The position numbers and the translations under genes were made by a program. The notes below the pieces were generated by a model. It was not told the DNA's origin, made no database searches, and worked only from the letters and a program-made list of their open reading frames with translations. Below, in pieces: positions 7,191 to 15,300 of a stretch of 31,383 nucleotides of DNA. Within the stretch, counting starts at the first letter, position 1; every line of letters starts with the position of its first letter. Source of the DNA: JBFXAM01 sp050184295 (lineage in GTDB: Bacteria > Planctomycetota > Phycisphaerae > UBA1845 > Fen-1342); NCBI GenBank assembly GCA_050184295.1, contig JBFXAM010000048.1, positions 1-31,383 on the forward strand, given 5' to 3'.

Positions 7191-8492
7191 TCATCGCGCC
7201 GGGCCGACCATCTCGCGAAGCACGTCGAAGAAACCGGGAAAGCTCTTCCGCACCACCTGCGGATCGCGGATCGCGACGCCCGGCCCCGCGAGCCCCGCCA
7301 CCGCGAAGCTCATCGCCATGCGGTGGTCATCGTAGGTTTCGACGATCGCGGGCGTGATCTCTCTCGCCGGAAAGATGCCCAGCCCGTCGCGATGCACGTC
7401 CACGCGCGCCCCGAGCCGCGCGAGCTCGCTCGCCAGCCCCGCGAGCCGATCGGTCTCCTTGATCCGCAGATTCGCGACGTTGGTGATATGCGTCTCGCCC
7501 GCCGCGAACAACGCAACCACCGCCAGCGTCTGCACAGTGTCGGGCATGGCGTTGAGATCGACACGCACGCCGCGCAACTGTCCGCGCGGCGGCCCGCGAA
7601 CCTCGGCGTAGGCGGGCCCGACGTTCACCGCGCAGCCCATCTGCTCGAGTACGTCGACAAACCGCATGTCGCCTTGGACACTGTCGCGCCCGAGTCCGAC
7701 CACACGCACGCGCCCGCCGGTGACGGCGGCCGCGGCCCAGAAGTACGCGGCCGCGGAGGCGTCGGGTTCGATCGCATAGTCGCCGGCGCGGTAGCGCTGA
7801 AACGCGGGAACGACGAAACGCTGCGCCTCGCCTTCCAAGACCTCGACGCCCATGTCGCGCATCACCTGGAGCGTCATGTCGACATAGGGCCGGCTCGCCA
7901 GCGCGCCCTCGATCGCGAGAAACACGTCGCTGTCGGCGTACGGCGCCGCCATCAGCAGCGCGCTCACAAACTGGCTCGACGGCGGCGTCTCGAATGAGAG
8001 CGCCCCGCCGCGCAGCCCGTCTCCGAGCACCGTCAGCGGCGGAAAGCCCTCGACCTGTTCGTAGCGCACGCGCGCCCCCAGTCGTCGCAGCGCGTCGACC
8101 AGCGGTCCGATCGGACGCTGGCGCATGCGCTCCGTGCCGTCGAGCCGGTAACGCCCGCGACCCTGCGCGCACAACGCCGTCAGAAAACGCATCGCCGTGC
8201 CCGCCGCACCGCAGTCGATCGCGGCGTCGTCGTTTGGCAGAAACCCGCGGCAGCCGGCCAGCGCGATGGTACGTTGTGTGGCGTCGAAAGACGCGTCGAC
8301 GCCCAGCGCGCGCAGGCCGTCGAGCATGCGGTCCGTGTCGGCGCAGATCGCGACTTCGCGCAGCGTCGACTCGCCGTCCGCCAGCGCCGCGCAAAACAGC
8401 CGCCGGTTCGTCAGGCTCTTCGAACCCGGCAGGCGCACGTCCGCGTCGAGCGGCCCACACGGCTCGATCGGGAGCACCTTTCGCGATTCCAT
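7191..8492 (-). CDS. aroA: 3-phosphoshikimate 1-carboxyvinyltransferase (EPSP synthase)
   Basis: A 433-residue EPSP synthase, the sixth step of the shikimate pathway, which joins shikimate-3-phosphate and phosphoenolpyruvate. Conserved blocks in order are LPGSKSLTNR (residues 21-30), GAAGTAMRFLTA (PEP site), RPIGPLVDALRRLGA, PSSQFVSALLMAAP, PDASAAAYFWAAA with the catalytic Asp, RIKETDRL, TYDDHRMAMSFA and KSFPGFF. Full length. The PEP-site block reads GAAGTAMRF where E. coli has GNAGTAMRP, so the Asn and Pro positions differ; similar GAAGTxMRF forms occur in other phyla. The ATG at 8492 has GAGGAG about a dozen bases upstream and a candidate promoter beyond it. The gene is convergent with the small membrane protein gene and divergent from the lipoprotein gene. 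Confidence 0.97.
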   Translation of the reverse strand: MESRKVLPIEPCGPLDADVRLPGSKSLTNRRLFCAALADGESTLREVAICADTDRMLDGLRALGVDASFDATQRTIALAGCRGFLPNDDAAIDCGAAGTAMRFLTALCAQGRGRYRLDGTERMRQRPIGPLVDALRRLGARVRYEQVEGFPPLTVLGDGLRGGALSFETPPSSQFVSALLMAAPYADSDVFLAIEGALASRPYVDMTLQVMRDMGVEVLEGEAQRFVVPAFQRYRAGDYAIEPDASAAAYFWAAAAVTGGRVRVVGLGRDSVQGDMRFVDVLEQMGCAVNVGPAYAEVRGPPRGQLRGVRVDLNAMPDTVQTLAVVALFAAGETHITNVANLRIKETDRLAGLASELARLGARVDVHRDGLGIFPAREITPAIVETYDDHRMAMSFAVAGLAGPGVAIRDPQVVRKSFPGFFDVLREMVGPAR

Positions 8493-8515
8493 GGCCGAGC
8501 GACTCCTCGGCGGCG

Positions 8516-8544
8516 ATTGTAGACCCGCCCGTCGCGGGCGTCTC
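8516..8544 (-). promoter_or_regulatory. Promoter candidate for aroA
   Basis: On the minus strand GAGACG (8544-8539) and TACAAT (8521-8516) are 17 bases apart, with TACAAT ending 23 bases from the aroA ATG. The -10 is good (5 of 6); the -35 matches only its GAC core. Confidence 0.35.
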
Positions 8545-8655
8545 GCGAGCACGGGGCGCGCCCGCAGCGCTCGTCGGCACCGCCGCCCGTGGGTCGACAG
8601 CCGGCGGTGCGCCGGGTAAAACTCCCGCCGGCAGCCCCCCATCAGGAGAAATCTC

Positions 8656-9228
8656 ATGCCGCAGCCAAACGGTCGACGCAACACGCCGCGCACATGCGCG
8701 TGCTTCGCCGGTGCGCTCGGGCTCGCGCTGGTCGCCGGCTGCGCCGCGACCGGCCGCACGGGCAGCGCGCCGCGTCCCGTCGCGCCGCCGACCGCGCGCG
8801 AGGAGGCGATGTTCGACGCCCTGAAGGCGCTCGCCGGCGAGTGGACGATGCTGGACGAGCACGGCCAGACCGTGACCGGTAGCGTGTTCGCGGTCAGCTC
8901 AAACGGCAATGTCGTGCGCGAGGTGATGTTTCCCGGCACCGACCACGAGATGACCAACGTGTACCACCTCGACGGCCCCAGCCTGCTCGTCACGCACTAC
9001 TGCGCCATGGGAAACCAGCCGCGTATGCGTGCGACCGGCCCGGGACCGAAGGACATTGACTTCCGCTTCGACGGGGTGACCAACCTCGCGAGCAACCAGG
9101 CCTACATGGGCAGCCTGCGCCTCGTCGTGGTCGACGCCGATCACATCGAGCAGCACTGGAAGAGCTACAAGAACGGCGCCGAACTCGCCGACCACGCCCC
9201 CGTGTTCCAGCTCACGCGCAAACGTTGA
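8656..9228 (+). CDS. Small lipoprotein with a DUF1579-like single domain
   Basis: A 190-residue predicted lipoprotein. The N-terminus is Arg-containing, then hydrophobic (FAGALGLALVAGC), giving a lipobox with C29 as the acylated residue. A short Ala/Pro linker follows, then a compact domain beginning LKALAGEWTMLDEHGQ. The domain contains VVREVMFPGTDHEMTNVYHL and HYCAMGNQPRM and ends KSYKNGAELADH. Such lipocalin-like 'residue-weighing' domains are widespread as unknown-function proteins in Planctomycetota and relatives, and no activity is established. A GGAG element near 8646 supports the ATG at 8656. It probably sits in the outer or inner membrane as a monocistronic gene, divergent from aroA and convergent with yajC over only 42 bases. 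The DUF label is from memory and approximate. Confidence 0.8.
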   Translation: MPQPNGRRNTPRTCACFAGALGLALVAGCAATGRTGSAPRPVAPPTAREEAMFDALKALAGEWTMLDEHGQTVTGSVFAVSSNGNVVREVMFPGTDHEMTNVYHLDGPSLLVTHYCAMGNQPRMRATGPGPKDIDFRFDGVTNLASNQAYMGSLRLVVVDADHIEQHWKSYKNGAELADHAPVFQLTRKR

Positions 9229-9270
9229 CCGACGCGCGGAACGGCGCCGCGCCCCGCACGCGCGCACCGC

Positions 9271-9651
9271 TCATTCCCGCTTCGGCGACGGCGATCCGGC
9301 CGCACCCGGCGCGGCCGCCTCGCGCAGGATTTCCTTGATCGCCTGGCGGTTCACGCGCACTTTGACATTGCTGGTCTCGTCGATCTTCAGCACGACCTCG
9401 CTGTCGCGCACATCGACCACGGTCCCGTAGATGCCGCCGATCGTCTGCACGCGGTCGGCGCGCTTGATCGAGCTGAGCATGTCGATGTGGCGCTGCCGCT
9501 CCTTGCGCTGCCCGCGAAAGAGAATCCAGTAGAACACCGCGACCATCAGCAGAATCGGGACCAGCTGCGTCCAGAACATCTCGGACGCGCCGCTCGCCGG
9601 TTGCGTGCTCGGCGTCGTTGTCTGCGCCACAAGCAGCCACGATGCGATCAT
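9271..9651 (-). CDS. yajC: Preprotein translocase accessory subunit YajC
   Basis: A 126-residue YajC, the small membrane partner of SecDF that assists Sec-dependent export. One transmembrane helix (about residues 28-45, LVPILLMVAVFYWILF) precedes the conserved RGQRKERQRHIDML and the cytoplasmic KRADRVQTIGGIYGTV domain, which ends with VNRQAIKEIL and a basic tail. The start ATG at 9651 overlaps the tgt stop (ATGA), so the genes are translationally coupled, matching the common tgt-yajC order. The expected secD and secF do not follow: the next gene is convergent. A Thr/Pro/Ser-rich periplasmic stretch (residues 11-22) is slightly long for the family. Confidence 0.93.
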   Translation of the reverse strand: MIASWLLVAQTTTPSTQPASGASEMFWTQLVPILLMVAVFYWILFRGQRKERQRHIDMLSSIKRADRVQTIGGIYGTVVDVRDSEVVLKIDETSNVKVRVNRQAIKEILREAAAPGAAGSPSPKRE

Positions 9652-10811
9652 GCGCACTCCTCGGCGGAATCCGCGCTGAGCGGGCCATCCGCCAGCTCCC
9701 GGCGCCACGTCGCGAATCGATCCGCTTCGATCGCCGCACGCATCTGCCGCGCCAGCCGCTGGTAGAAGGCGACATTATGAAGCGAAACCAGACTGCCTCC
9801 AAGCACCTCGCCAACCTGCATCAGGTGCCGCAGATACCCGCGCGAGAAATGGCCGCAGGTGTAGCAATCGCAATTGGCGTCGAGCGGCTGATCACTCACG
9901 CGGTGCGCCGCGTTCCGCAGCCGCACGACCCCCGCGCTCGTGAACGCATAGCCCTTCCGTCCGTTCCGAGTCGGCAGCACGCAGTCGAACTGGTCCACGC
10001 CCGCCGACACCGCGTTCGCCAGGTCCAGCGGCGTGCCGATTCCCATCACGTAGCGCGGCGTGTCGGCCGGTAACTGGGGCGCGAGGTCGTTCATCAGCGC
10101 CCACATCTCCGCCGGCGGCTCGCCGACCGACAGGCCCCCGAGCGCGTAGCCGTCGAATCCAATCTCCACCAGTTGTTCCAGACACGCGCGACGCAGCGCA
10201 CGGTCAAGCCCGCCTTGCACGATGCCGTACAGCGCCTGGTCAGGCCGCGCGTGGGCCGCCTTGCTGCGCTTCGCCCACGCAATCGTTCGGCGGACCGCGG
10301 ACTGGACGACGGCGTCCTCGGCGGGCAGCGGCGGACATTCGTCGAACGCCATGATGATGTCGGCGCCGAGTTGGTTCTGCACGCCGATCGACGACTCCGG
10401 CGTCAGCGTGATCGCGGCGCCGTCGACGTGCGAGCGAAACGAAACGCCGTCGTCGCTGATGCTGCGCAGGTCGGCCAGCGAGAACACCTGGAACCCGCCG
10501 CTGTCGGTCAGGATGGGGTGCGACCAGCCCATGAAGCGGTGAAGCCCGCCGAGCGCGGTGACCGTCTCGGGCCCGGGGCGGATCAACAGGTGATATGTGT
10601 TCGCGAGGACGACTTGCGTTCCCGTGGCTTCGATCTGCGCGGGGGTGAGCGACTTGACCGCACCCGCGGTGCCGACCGGCATGAACGCGGGCGTGTCGAT
10701 CACGCCGTGTGGCGTGCGAATCCGCCCGCGACGGGCTTCGCCGGACCGGGCCAAGACCTGGAAGCGCAGGGCGCGCGGCGAGCCGATCTCGCAGTCGGGA
10801 TGTTCAGACAC
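9648..10811 (-). CDS. tgt: Queuine tRNA-ribosyltransferase (tRNA-guanine transglycosylase)
   Basis: A 387-residue TGT that exchanges guanine-34 for the queuine precursor preQ1 in tRNAs with GUN anticodons. Diagnostic motifs are TPAFMPVGTAG, ANTYHLLIRPG, the catalytic Asp in LTDSGGFQVFSL, FDECPP, GIVQGG, YALGGLSVGEP, MGIGTP and DQFDCVLPTRNGRKG with the nucleophilic Asp. The zinc site is CDCYTCGHFSRGYLRHL. The start is GTG at 10811, with the typical TGT beta-strand opening (RFQVLARSGEARRGRI) shortly after. It lies 51 bases after the TPR/alpha-CTD gene and overlaps yajC by four bases, so all three are likely co-transcribed. No queC/D/E/F genes are in view. Confidence 0.97.
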   Translation of the reverse strand: MSEHPDCEIGSPRALRFQVLARSGEARRGRIRTPHGVIDTPAFMPVGTAGAVKSLTPAQIEATGTQVVLANTYHLLIRPGPETVTALGGLHRFMGWSHPILTDSGGFQVFSLADLRSISDDGVSFRSHVDGAAITLTPESSIGVQNQLGADIIMAFDECPPLPAEDAVVQSAVRRTIAWAKRSKAAHARPDQALYGIVQGGLDRALRRACLEQLVEIGFDGYALGGLSVGEPPAEMWALMNDLAPQLPADTPRYVMGIGTPLDLANAVSAGVDQFDCVLPTRNGRKGYAFTSAGVVRLRNAAHRVSDQPLDANCDCYTCGHFSRGYLRHLMQVGEVLGGSLVSLHNVAFYQRLARQMRAAIEADRFATWRRELADGPLSADSAEECA

Positions 10812-10862
10812 GCGAATCGGGCTCTCGGGTTTCGTGGGCGCGGCGTCGAACAGTGGAGCCGC

Positions 10863-12200
10863 TCAGCGCTTGGGCGCGAGCGACAGCCCGAACTCGGTGA
10901 GCCGGGCCTTGATCTCGCTGAGCGAGGTGACGCCGAAATTCCGCGTGGACATCAGGTCGGTCTCAGTGTGCTGGATCAGCTCGCCCAGTGTCGCGACGTT
11001 CAGCCGCTGAAGACAGCGGCGGGCGCGCACCGAGAGCTCCATCTCGCTGACGGGCTTGCTGAGGATCGCCTCGCTCCCGGGAGGCACGGCGACGACCGGC
11101 TTGGCGGCGGTGGTCGCCTCGATGACAGCGTTGACGTCGACGTCCTCGGGCCGCATGCCGAGTTGGAGACCCTTCGCCAGGAGGACGGCCTTGATCTCGG
11201 TGAGCGAGGTCTCGCCGAAGTTCTTGAAAGCCAGCAACTCCTGCTCCGACAACCGGAGCAACTCCCCGAGCGTGTTGATGCGCATCTTCTTGAGGCAGTT
11301 GCGCGCCCGGACCGAGAGCTCGAAGTCGGTGATCGGCGTGTCGAGCAAGCGGCGGCGGGCGTCGATCTTCTGCTCCACCGCCTCGTCGATGACCATCTGG
11401 CGGCTGCTCTCCACATCCTTGAGGAACAAGCGCGCCCGGGCGTGGTTTGGATACGCCTTCAGCACGCGCTGCAAACACTCCACCGCGTCCTCGTAGTTCC
11501 CGATGTCCTCGTAGATCACGGCGAGGTTCATCAGCGCGTTGACATATGCCCGCGGCTGGAGACTGAGCAGATGATACAGCTCGATCGCCGCGCCCTCGTC
11601 CCCGAGCAGGTCGTAGAGCCGGGCGCAGCGGAACATCGCGCCGGGATGGTCCGGCGAGAGCTCGAGGGCCTTCTCGTAGAAGTCGACCGCGGCTTCGCGC
11701 TCGGCTTCCTCCTCGGCCAGCAAGCCCTTCACGTAGTACCACTCGCCGCGATCCTCGCCGCGCTTGGCGTTCTTTTTCAGCAGGCTCGCCGCGGCGCCCA
11801 GCTCGCCGGCGCGCAGCTGTGCGGCGGCGGTCTGCATGTCGATTTCGAATTCGTCCCACCCGCGGGCGGCGGCGCGCTCCAGCTCCTTCAGTGCGTCCTC
11901 AAAGCGGTGCAGCGCGAGCAGCGATTGCGCCGCAAAGTAGCGCCGCAGCTTGTTGTCCGGCGACTTCGCGAACCACTCCAGGGCTTCGCTGTATTGCGCG
12001 AGAATGTAGAGTGCCGCGGCGAGCCGCAGCGGCTCGCCGGACCCCTTCCCGACGCGCCCTTCGTACTCACGCGCCAGTTCACGGAACCGCTCATACGTGC
12101 GAAACGAGGCGTACGCCGCGTCGGCGTGATCGTGGATCGCGTCGACATCCAGACTGCCGGCGCTGAAGAAAGCCGCCGGATCGAGCGTCGTTTCGGTCAT
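10863..12200 (-). CDS. TPR protein with two RNA polymerase alpha-CTD-like domains
   Basis: A 445-residue soluble protein. Residues about 55-260 form tetratricopeptide repeats, for example AVDFYEKALELSPDHPGAM and LMNLAVIYEDIGNYEDAVEC. Two domains like the C-terminal domain of RNA polymerase alpha follow, at about 288-349 and 383-442, each with helix-hairpin-helix NFG..SL.EIK signatures. In the first, Arg298, Asn301 and Cys302 match the Arg265/Asn268/Cys269 positions of E. coli alpha. In the second, Arg392 is kept but the Asn position is Arg395. The Lys298 equivalent is Thr in both. The N-terminal assembly domain of alpha is absent, so this is not RpoA. The architecture is known to me from Planctomycetota, where its role is undefined; binding UP-like DNA or the transcription machinery is an inference. 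It heads the tgt-yajC operon. Confidence 0.95.
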   Translation of the reverse strand: MTETTLDPAAFFSAGSLDVDAIHDHADAAYASFRTYERFRELAREYEGRVGKGSGEPLRLAAALYILAQYSEALEWFAKSPDNKLRRYFAAQSLLALHRFEDALKELERAAARGWDEFEIDMQTAAAQLRAGELGAAASLLKKNAKRGEDRGEWYYVKGLLAEEEAEREAAVDFYEKALELSPDHPGAMFRCARLYDLLGDEGAAIELYHLLSLQPRAYVNALMNLAVIYEDIGNYEDAVECLQRVLKAYPNHARARLFLKDVESSRQMVIDEAVEQKIDARRRLLDTPITDFELSVRARNCLKKMRINTLGELLRLSEQELLAFKNFGETSLTEIKAVLLAKGLQLGMRPEDVDVNAVIEATTAAKPVVAVPPGSEAILSKPVSEMELSVRARRCLQRLNVATLGELIQHTETDLMSTRNFGVTSLSEIKARLTEFGLSLAPKR

Positions 12201-12255
12201 AACTGCGTAACTCCCATTCCCTGAGCTGCCGGGGTGGCGTTATTCGACCAATCGC

Positions 12256-12261
12256 TATAAT
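12256..12261 (+). promoter_or_regulatory. TATAAT -10 box candidate for metH
   Basis: A perfect TATAAT lies 71 bases before the metH start. No clear -35 is seen 16-18 bases upstream, so an activator might be needed. It overlaps the -10 box of the divergent promoter. Confidence 0.35.
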
Positions 12262-12284
12262 AATCCGTTTGCGCTCGGTGACAA
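12257..12284 (-). promoter_or_regulatory. Sigma-70 promoter for the TPR/alpha-CTD-tgt-yajC operon
   Basis: On the minus strand TTGTCA (12284-12279) and TATTAT (12262-12257) are 16 bases apart, each 5 of 6 to consensus. Start would be near 12250, giving a leader of about 50 bases to the ATG at 12200. This is one of the best promoters in the window and shares its -10 region with the opposing metH box. Confidence 0.6.
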
Positions 12285-12332
12285 GTCCGCGCCGCCCGGC
12301 GCGGTCCGGCCCGGCGCCGCAAGGACCACCCT

Positions 12333-15300
12333 GTGAACCAGCCGCCGGACCGGTTTCTCGAAGTGCTTTCCCAGCGCGTCCTCGTGTTCGACGGCGCCAT
12401 GGGCACCAGCATCCACGCGCTCGACCTGCCGCTCGGCGACTACCGCGACCTCGAAAACTGCTCCGAGGTTCTCAACCTCACGCGCCCCGACGCGATCGAA
12501 CAGATCCACCGCAGCTTCCTCGAAGTGGGATGCGACGCGGTTGAAACCAACACCTTCGGCGGCAGCCGCATCACGCTGGGCGAATTCGGACTCACCGACC
12601 GGACCTACGACATCAACCGCGCCGCGGCGCAGATCGCGCGGCGCGCCTGCGACGCGTTCTCCACGCCGCAGAAACCGCGCTTCGTGATCGGGTCGGTCGG
12701 CCCGGGAACACGGCTCGTCTCGCTCCGCCAGACGACGTATGACGCGCTGGTGGACAGCTTTTTTGAGCAGGCGCGCGGGCTGCTGGACGGCGGCGCCGAC
12801 GTCATGCTGATCGAAACCTGCCAGGACATCCTCCAGTCCAAGTGCGCCATCGAGGCCGTGAAACGCGCCTTCCAGCGCTGCGGACGGCGCACCCCGCTCA
12901 TGGTGCAGGTCACCATGGAAACCACCGGCACCATGCTGGTCGGCACCGACATGGCCGCGGCGGTCACCACGCTGGAAGCGTTTCGCGAAGTCGACGTGAT
13001 CGGTCTGAACTGCGCGACCGGCCCGCAGGAGATGAGCGAGCACATCCGTTATCTCGCGGCGAACTGCACGCGCCCGCTCAGCGTCCTGCCCAACGCCGGC
13101 TTGCCGCAGATCGTCAACGGTCAGCCGCACTTCCCGCTCGCCCCCGCCGAGCTGGCGCGCTGGCTGCGCGAGTTCGTGGAGCAGGACGGCGTCGGCATCG
13201 TCGGCGGCTGCTGCGGGACCACGCCGGCGCACCTGAAGGCGGTTGCGGACGCGGTCGGCGTTCGCGCGCCCCAGGCGCGGCGCGTCGTCCGCGAACCCAG
13301 CGTCAGCAGCCTCTACCAGGCCGTGAACTCGCGCCAGGACAGCAGCTTCCTGATCGTCGGCGAGCGCTGCAACACGAACGGCTCGCGGGCCTTCAAGCGG
13401 ATGCTTGCCGACGGCGATCTCGACGGACTCGTGCACATCGCCGTCGAGCAGGTGAAGGAAGAGGGCGCGCACGTGCTGGACGTGTGCGTCGACTACGTCG
13501 GCCGCGCGGGGGCGCCCGACATGCACGCGGTCATCGACCGGTTCGCGCGCGAGGTCACGGCGCCGCTGATGCTCGACAGCACGCAGCCCGACGTGATCGA
13601 AACGGGGCTGAAGCTCGCCGGCGGAAAGTGCATCGTCAATTCCGTCAACCTCGAGGACGGCGAGGAAAAGCTCGCGAAAATCGCCAGCCTCTGCCGGCAG
13701 TACGGCGCCGCGGTCGTCGCGCTCACCATCGACGAAGACCCGACCGACGCGATGGCCAAGACCGCCGACCGCAAGCTCGCGATCGCAGAGCGCCTGCACG
13801 GGCTGCTGACCCAGCGGCACGGGCTCGCCGAAGAGGACGTCTTCTTCGACGTACTCACGTTTCCGATCACAACCGGCAATGAGGCTGACCGGCGGCTGGG
13901 GCTCGAGACGCTCGAGGGCATCGAGCGCGTCATGAACGCCCTGCCGCGCTGCCAGTCGATCCTGGGCCTGAGCAACATCAGCTTCGGGCTCGAACCGGCG
14001 GCGCGCGTGGTGCTCAATTCGGTGTTTCTGCACGAAGCCCGGCAGCGCGGGCTGACCGCGGCGATCGTGCACGCCGGCAAGATCGTCCCGCGGACGCAGA
14101 TCAGCGACGAGCGCTGGGACGCGGCGCTGGATCTGATCTACGATCGACGCGAGAACGGCGACCCGCTCGAACGATTCATCGGGCTGTTCGCGCAAGGTGA
14201 ACAACTCGGCGCGAAGGTGCGCATCGCCGACCTGCCGATCGAGGCGCGCCTGGCGCGCCGCATCGTCGACGGGGCGCGGATCGGCCTGGACAAGGACCTC
14301 GACGAGGCGCTCGCCACGTACGCGCCGCTCGACATCATCAACAACTTCCTGCTCGGCGGCATGAAGACGGTCGGCGAACTCTTCGCCAGCGGCGCGATGC
14401 AGTTGCCTTTTGTGCTCAAGAGCGCCGAGACCATGAAAGCCGCCGTCGCGCACCTCGAACCGCACATGGAGAAGAAGGCCGGCGACTCGCGCGGCCGGAT
14501 CGTGCTCGCGACCGTGCGCGGCGACGTGCACGACATCGGCAAGAATCTGGTCGATATCATCCTGACCAACAACGGCTACACGGTGTACAACCTCGGCATC
14601 AAGCAGCCGGTCGGCCACGTGATCTCCGCGTTTCACGAGCACGGCGCCGACGCGATCGGGCTCAGCGGGCTGCTCGTGAAGAGCACGGTCGTGATGCGCG
14701 ACGACCTGCTCGTGCTCAACGAGCAGGGCATTGCCGCCCCCGTGATCCTCGGCGGCGCGGCGCTCACGCGCCGCTACGTCGAGGACGACCTGCGGCCGCT
14801 CTACAAAGGGCCGCTCTTCTATGCCAAGGATGCTTTCGAAGGTCTGCGGCTGATGGCGGAGATCGCCGCCCGCAACAGCGAGCTGCTCGCGGCGGCGACC
14901 GGCGGGCGCGCCGGCGTCATCGCCGGCGGCGGCCCCGACGAACCCATCGCGCCGCCCGCGGAGCGCGCCGAAGCGCTCGTTGACGCCGCGTCGTCGGATT
15001 CGGCTGGCAAGTCGCCGGGGCGTCGGAGCGACGCGGCGCGTGCCGCCCGAGCGCCCGGGGCGCATCCGCCCGCAACCGCGGCGCGCAACGCCGAACAACT
15101 CGCCCGCGAACTCGAGCAGCGCTACGGCCTGCTCGAAGTTCCCGAGGACGACGCGGACGAGCCGGCGGGTGCGGTCGCGACGAGCGCGGCCGCCGCGGCT
15201 CGCGACGGCGCCGACCCATCGAGGGGCATTCGAGCGAGCGCGTCGAAGGCGTCGCTCCGCTCGGACATCACGCACACGCATCCCGTGCCGTTGCCGCCGT

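Noticed and set aside
10173..12224. A 683-codon plus-strand frame across tgt and the TPR/alpha-CTD gene
   Set aside because: It spans two recognisable genes on the opposite strand and shows only antisense-type composition.
12201..12332. A cobalamin or SAM riboswitch before metH
   Set aside because: The gap is only about 130 bases, the likely start leaves some 65 bases of leader, and no riboswitch consensus segments are visible.
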